Source: UMGS1613 sp963616135 (GTDB lineage Bacteria > Bacillota_I > Bacilli_A > RF39 > UBA660). Taken from it: a stretch of 8,957 bases of DNA. Below, one piece after another: positions 7,285-8,957 of this stretch; position 1 is the first letter of the stretch; the number at the start of each line of letters is the position of its first letter. The stretch is taken from NCBI GenBank assembly GCA_963616135.1, contig CAVEJT010000036.1, positions 1 to 8,957 of the forward strand, read 5' to 3'. The notes below the pieces were generated by a model, which had not been told where the DNA came from, searched no databases, and saw nothing but the letters and a program-made list of their open reading frames with translations. Both the position numbers and the translations under genes were made by a program.

Positions 7285-7319
7285 AAAAAATGATAGCTAT
7301 CATTTGAAACTATCATTTT
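7285..7319 (-). terminator. Intrinsic terminator of the BspA-like gene, with alternative hairpins
   Basis: On the minus strand AAAATGATAG (7319-7310) pairs perfectly with CTATCATTTT (7296-7287) across a 13-base loop, and six T (7290-7285) overlap and follow the second arm. The loop itself contains a second copy of AAATGATAG (7305-7297) that abuts the second arm, so 7288-7305 is an 18-base perfect palindrome and two first arms compete for one second arm. It starts six bases after the stop codon. The rest of the 100-base gap is T-rich on the minus strand and holds the next gene's promoter. Confidence 0.75.
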
Positions 7320-7324
7320 ATACT

Positions 7325-8957
7325 CTAATTTACTACAGTAACACTGCTTGTTTTACAACCATCAAACATACCACCTTTATTACCTACCTTTTTTGTAGTC
7401 CATTTGCTTCCTACTTTTATTAATTCTAAATTACTGCAGTTATAAAACATAACACCCATATCAAACACTTTCGATGTATCAAAACTACTTAAATCTAAAC
7501 TTGTTAAACTACTACAATTTCTAAACATACTGTACATATTTGTTACTTTTGTGGTGTCAAATTTACTTAAGTCTAAACTTATAAGACTGCTACAGCCTGA
7601 AAACATACTACTCATAGAAGTTACTTTTGTAGTGTCAAAGTTACTTACATCTAAACTTTGAAGACTGCTACAACCTCTAAACATACTACTCATATCAGTT
7701 ATTTTTGAAGTGTCAAAATTACTTAAATCTAAACTTACAAGGCTACTACAGCCTGAAAACATGTCACCCATACCAGTTACTTGGGATGTATCAAAATTGC
7801 TTACATCTAAGTTTGTAAGACTGCTACAACCTGAAAACATATCACGCATATCGGTTACTTTCGATGTATCAAAATTGCTCAAATCTAAATTTGTAAGACT
7901 GCTACAACCTCTAAACATGCTACCCATACCAGTTACTTGGGATGTATCAAAATTGCTTAAATCTAAATTTGTAAGACTGCTACAATTTCTAAACATCCAT
8001 TCCATATTTGTTACTTTCGATGTATCAAAATTGCTTAAATCTAAGTTAGTTAAACTGCTACAGCTTGAAAACATACTACTCATAGAAGTTACTTTTGTGG
8101 TGTCAAAGTTACTTACATCTAGACTTGTTAGACTGCTACAGCCTGAAAACATGCTACCCATATTAGTTACTTTTGTAGTGTCAAAGTTGCTTACATTTAA
8201 ACTTGTAAGACTGCTACAGCCTGAAAACATGCTATCCATATTAGTTACTTTTATGGTGTCAAAGTTACTTACATCTAAACTTTGAAAACTGCTACAACCT
8301 CTAAACATCCATTCCATATTTGTTACTTTTGTGGTGTCAAAGTTACTTAAATTTAGACTTGTTAAACTTCTACAGCCTGAAAACATAGAGTTCATAAGTG
8401 TTACTTTTGATGTATCAAAATTGCTTACATCTAAACTTTGAAGACTGCTACAGCCTTCAAACATACTACCCATATAAGTTACTTTTGTAGTGTTAAATTT
8501 ACTTAAGTCTAAACTTATAAGACTGCTACAGCCTGAAAACATACTACTCATAGAAGTTACTTTTGTAGTGTCAAAGTTACTTACATCTAAACTTTGAAGA
8601 CTGCTACAACCTCTAAACATACTACTCATATCAGTTATTTTTGAAGTGTCAAAATTACTTAAATCTAAACTTACAAGGCTACTACAGCCTGAAAACATGC
8701 CACCCATATCTGTTACTTGGGATGTATCGAGTTCAGTTAATGATTTTATTTCTTTTAATGATTTAAAATAATTAAACATAGAGCTAGATTTTTCATTCAA
8801 GATTATCTCATCTTCACTATATACATATACTGTCCCCTTTGTATCATAAAGTGCTAAAATCGTTCCATCTTGTTTATCTGATACATCTACACTTTTTAAT
8901 TTTCTTAATTTTTCTTGTGTATATCCTTCTGGTAAATCTCCATCTGATAAAAATTGT
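7325..8957 (-). CDS. BspA-like repeat surface protein (5' end beyond window)
   Basis: This is the C-terminal 543 residues of a BspA-type (DUF285, leucine-rich-like repeat) protein, a family of mostly surface or secreted proteins in gut bacteria and mollicutes, often linked to adhesion. The frame stays open without a stop from 8800 to the right edge, so the TTG at 8800 is not the real start; the true N-terminus and any signal peptide are outside. The first visible part (KQDGTILALYD...GTVYVYSEDEIILN) resembles the module that commonly precedes these repeats. Then come 17 units of exactly 26 residues (7403-8728) built on DTSKVTDM..MF.GCSSL.SLDLSNF, with a nearly invariant Cys in each, and a final degenerate unit (WTTKKV...MFDGC). 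The protein ends at a TAG with no LPXTG sortase signal and no hydrophobic anchor, so attachment, if any, must be N-terminal. An intrinsic terminator follows. Confidence 0.9.
   Translation of the reverse strand, partial: QFLSDGDLPEGYTQEKLRKLKSVDVSDKQDGTILALYDTKGTVYVYSEDEIILNEKSSSMFNYFKSLKEIKSLTELDTSQVTDMGGMFSGCSSLVSLDLSNFDTSKITDMSSMFRGCSSLQSLDVSNFDTTKVTSMSSMFSGCSSLISLDLSKFNTTKVTYMGSMFEGCSSLQSLDVSNFDTSKVTLMNSMFSGCRSLTSLNLSNFDTTKVTNMEWMFRGCSSFQSLDVSNFDTIKVTNMDSMFSGCSSLTSLNVSNFDTTKVTNMGSMFSGCSSLTSLDVSNFDTTKVTSMSSMFSSCSSLTNLDLSNFDTSKVTNMEWMFRNCSSLTNLDLSNFDTSQVTGMGSMFRGCSSLTNLDLSNFDTSKVTDMRDMFSGCSSLTNLDVSNFDTSQVTGMGDMFSGCSSLVSLDLSNFDTSKITDMSSMFRGCSSLQSLDVSNFDTTKVTSMSSMFSGCSSLISLDLSKFDTTKVTNMYSMFRNCSSLTSLDLSSFDTSKVFDMGVMFYNCSNLELIKVGSKWTTKKVGNKGGMFDGCKTSSVTVVN
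7559..7763 (-). repeat. 205-bp perfect direct repeat, copy 2 (units 13-15)
   Basis: By base-by-base reading this stretch is identical to 8495-8699, offset by 936 bases, which is exactly 12 units. It runs from the middle of unit 13 to the end of unit 15. The flanking bases differ (a T/C difference at 8494/7558, and the tgtcaccc versus tgccaccc side at 7764/8700), so the identity is bounded. Confidence 0.97.
8495..8699 (-). repeat. 205-bp perfect direct repeat, copy 1 (units 1-3)
   Basis: Partner of 7559-7763. It covers the middle of unit 1 through the end of unit 3 of the BspA-like array. The intervening units 4-12 are clearly more different from one another than these two blocks are. Confidence 0.97.

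Larger units (their letters stand above)
7403..8728 (-). repeat. Tandem array: 17 units of 78 bp (26 residues each)
   Basis: Seventeen head-to-tail 78-base units fill the BspA-like gene with no insertion or deletion between them. The units are similar at DNA level including synonymous positions (for example the recurring ctgctacagcctgaaaacat on the plus strand), which indicates recent expansion or homogenisation. Because 78 is divisible by three, the array keeps other frames open too, which produces a spurious antisense frame. Confidence 0.97.

Noticed and set aside
7710..8285. 191-residue open frame on the plus strand across the repeat array
   Set aside because: It is the antisense shadow of the 78-base repeats: the period is divisible by three, so an open antisense frame in one unit stays open in all. 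Its product is a low-complexity repeat with no ribosome binding site, and the minus-strand frame matches a known family.
7403..8728. CRISPR-like array
   Set aside because: The repeats are directly adjacent 78-base coding units without unique spacers, and they encode a recognised protein repeat.
8798..8800. TTG as the start of the BspA-like gene
   Set aside because: The frame stays open for a further 52 codons to the window edge, and these encode a module typical of the region before BspA repeats, so the gene is 5'-partial instead.
1..8957. Mycoplasma-type code (TGA as Trp)
   Set aside because: The low G+C made this worth testing, but all nine Trp codons seen are TGG and no gene contains an in-frame TGA; the stops seen are TAA and one TAG.

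Overview
The window is an AT-rich (roughly 25-30 % G+C by eye), densely packed stretch of a low-GC Gram-positive-type bacterial chromosome. All seven protein genes lie on the minus strand, so transcription runs right to left. Conserved genes lepA and hemW, a Bacillus-type CCA-adding enzyme, AGGTG-type ribosome binding sites and TATAAT -10 boxes point to Bacillota/Bacilli. The very low G+C, the BspA-like surface repeat protein and a protein built of SpoIIID-like helix-turn-helix units suggest a gut-dwelling, Mollicutes-adjacent lineage; this placement is inference. The genetic code appears standard: all nine Trp codons are TGG, and no TGA occurs in frame in any gene.

Layout from right to left, in transcription order. 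(1) 8957-7325: 3' part of a BspA-like gene whose frame is open to the right edge, with 17 perfectly phased 26-residue repeats, followed by a hairpin terminator. (2) 7224-5449: a HerA/DUF87-type P-loop ATPase with its own promoter-like site and a terminator overlapping its stop codon. (3) 5354-4260: tRNA CCA-adding enzyme. (4) 4207-2408: LepA (EF4). (5) 2406-1414: a 330-residue protein that reads as four tandem, diverged SpoIIID-like HTH units. (6) 1358-1062: a 98-residue protein of unknown function. (7) 1060-1: HemW, missing only its last residues.

Genes 4-7 form a tight cluster. lepA to the HTH gene and the 98-residue gene to hemW are each joined by the same TAATATG stop/start junction. In Bacillus subtilis lepA is followed directly by hemW and then hrcA-grpE-dnaK-dnaJ, so the two unknown genes look inserted into a conserved housekeeping operon. 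Between the other genes, short gaps of 52-100 bases combine a terminator-like hairpin with the next promoter.

The two most interesting items are the tandem-HTH protein inside the lepA-hemW operon and a 205-base perfect repeat inside the BspA-like gene, offset by exactly 12 repeat units, which marks recent recombination or gene conversion. No tRNA, rRNA, CRISPR array, insertion sequence or riboswitch was seen. No gene-free stretch exceeds 100 bases.
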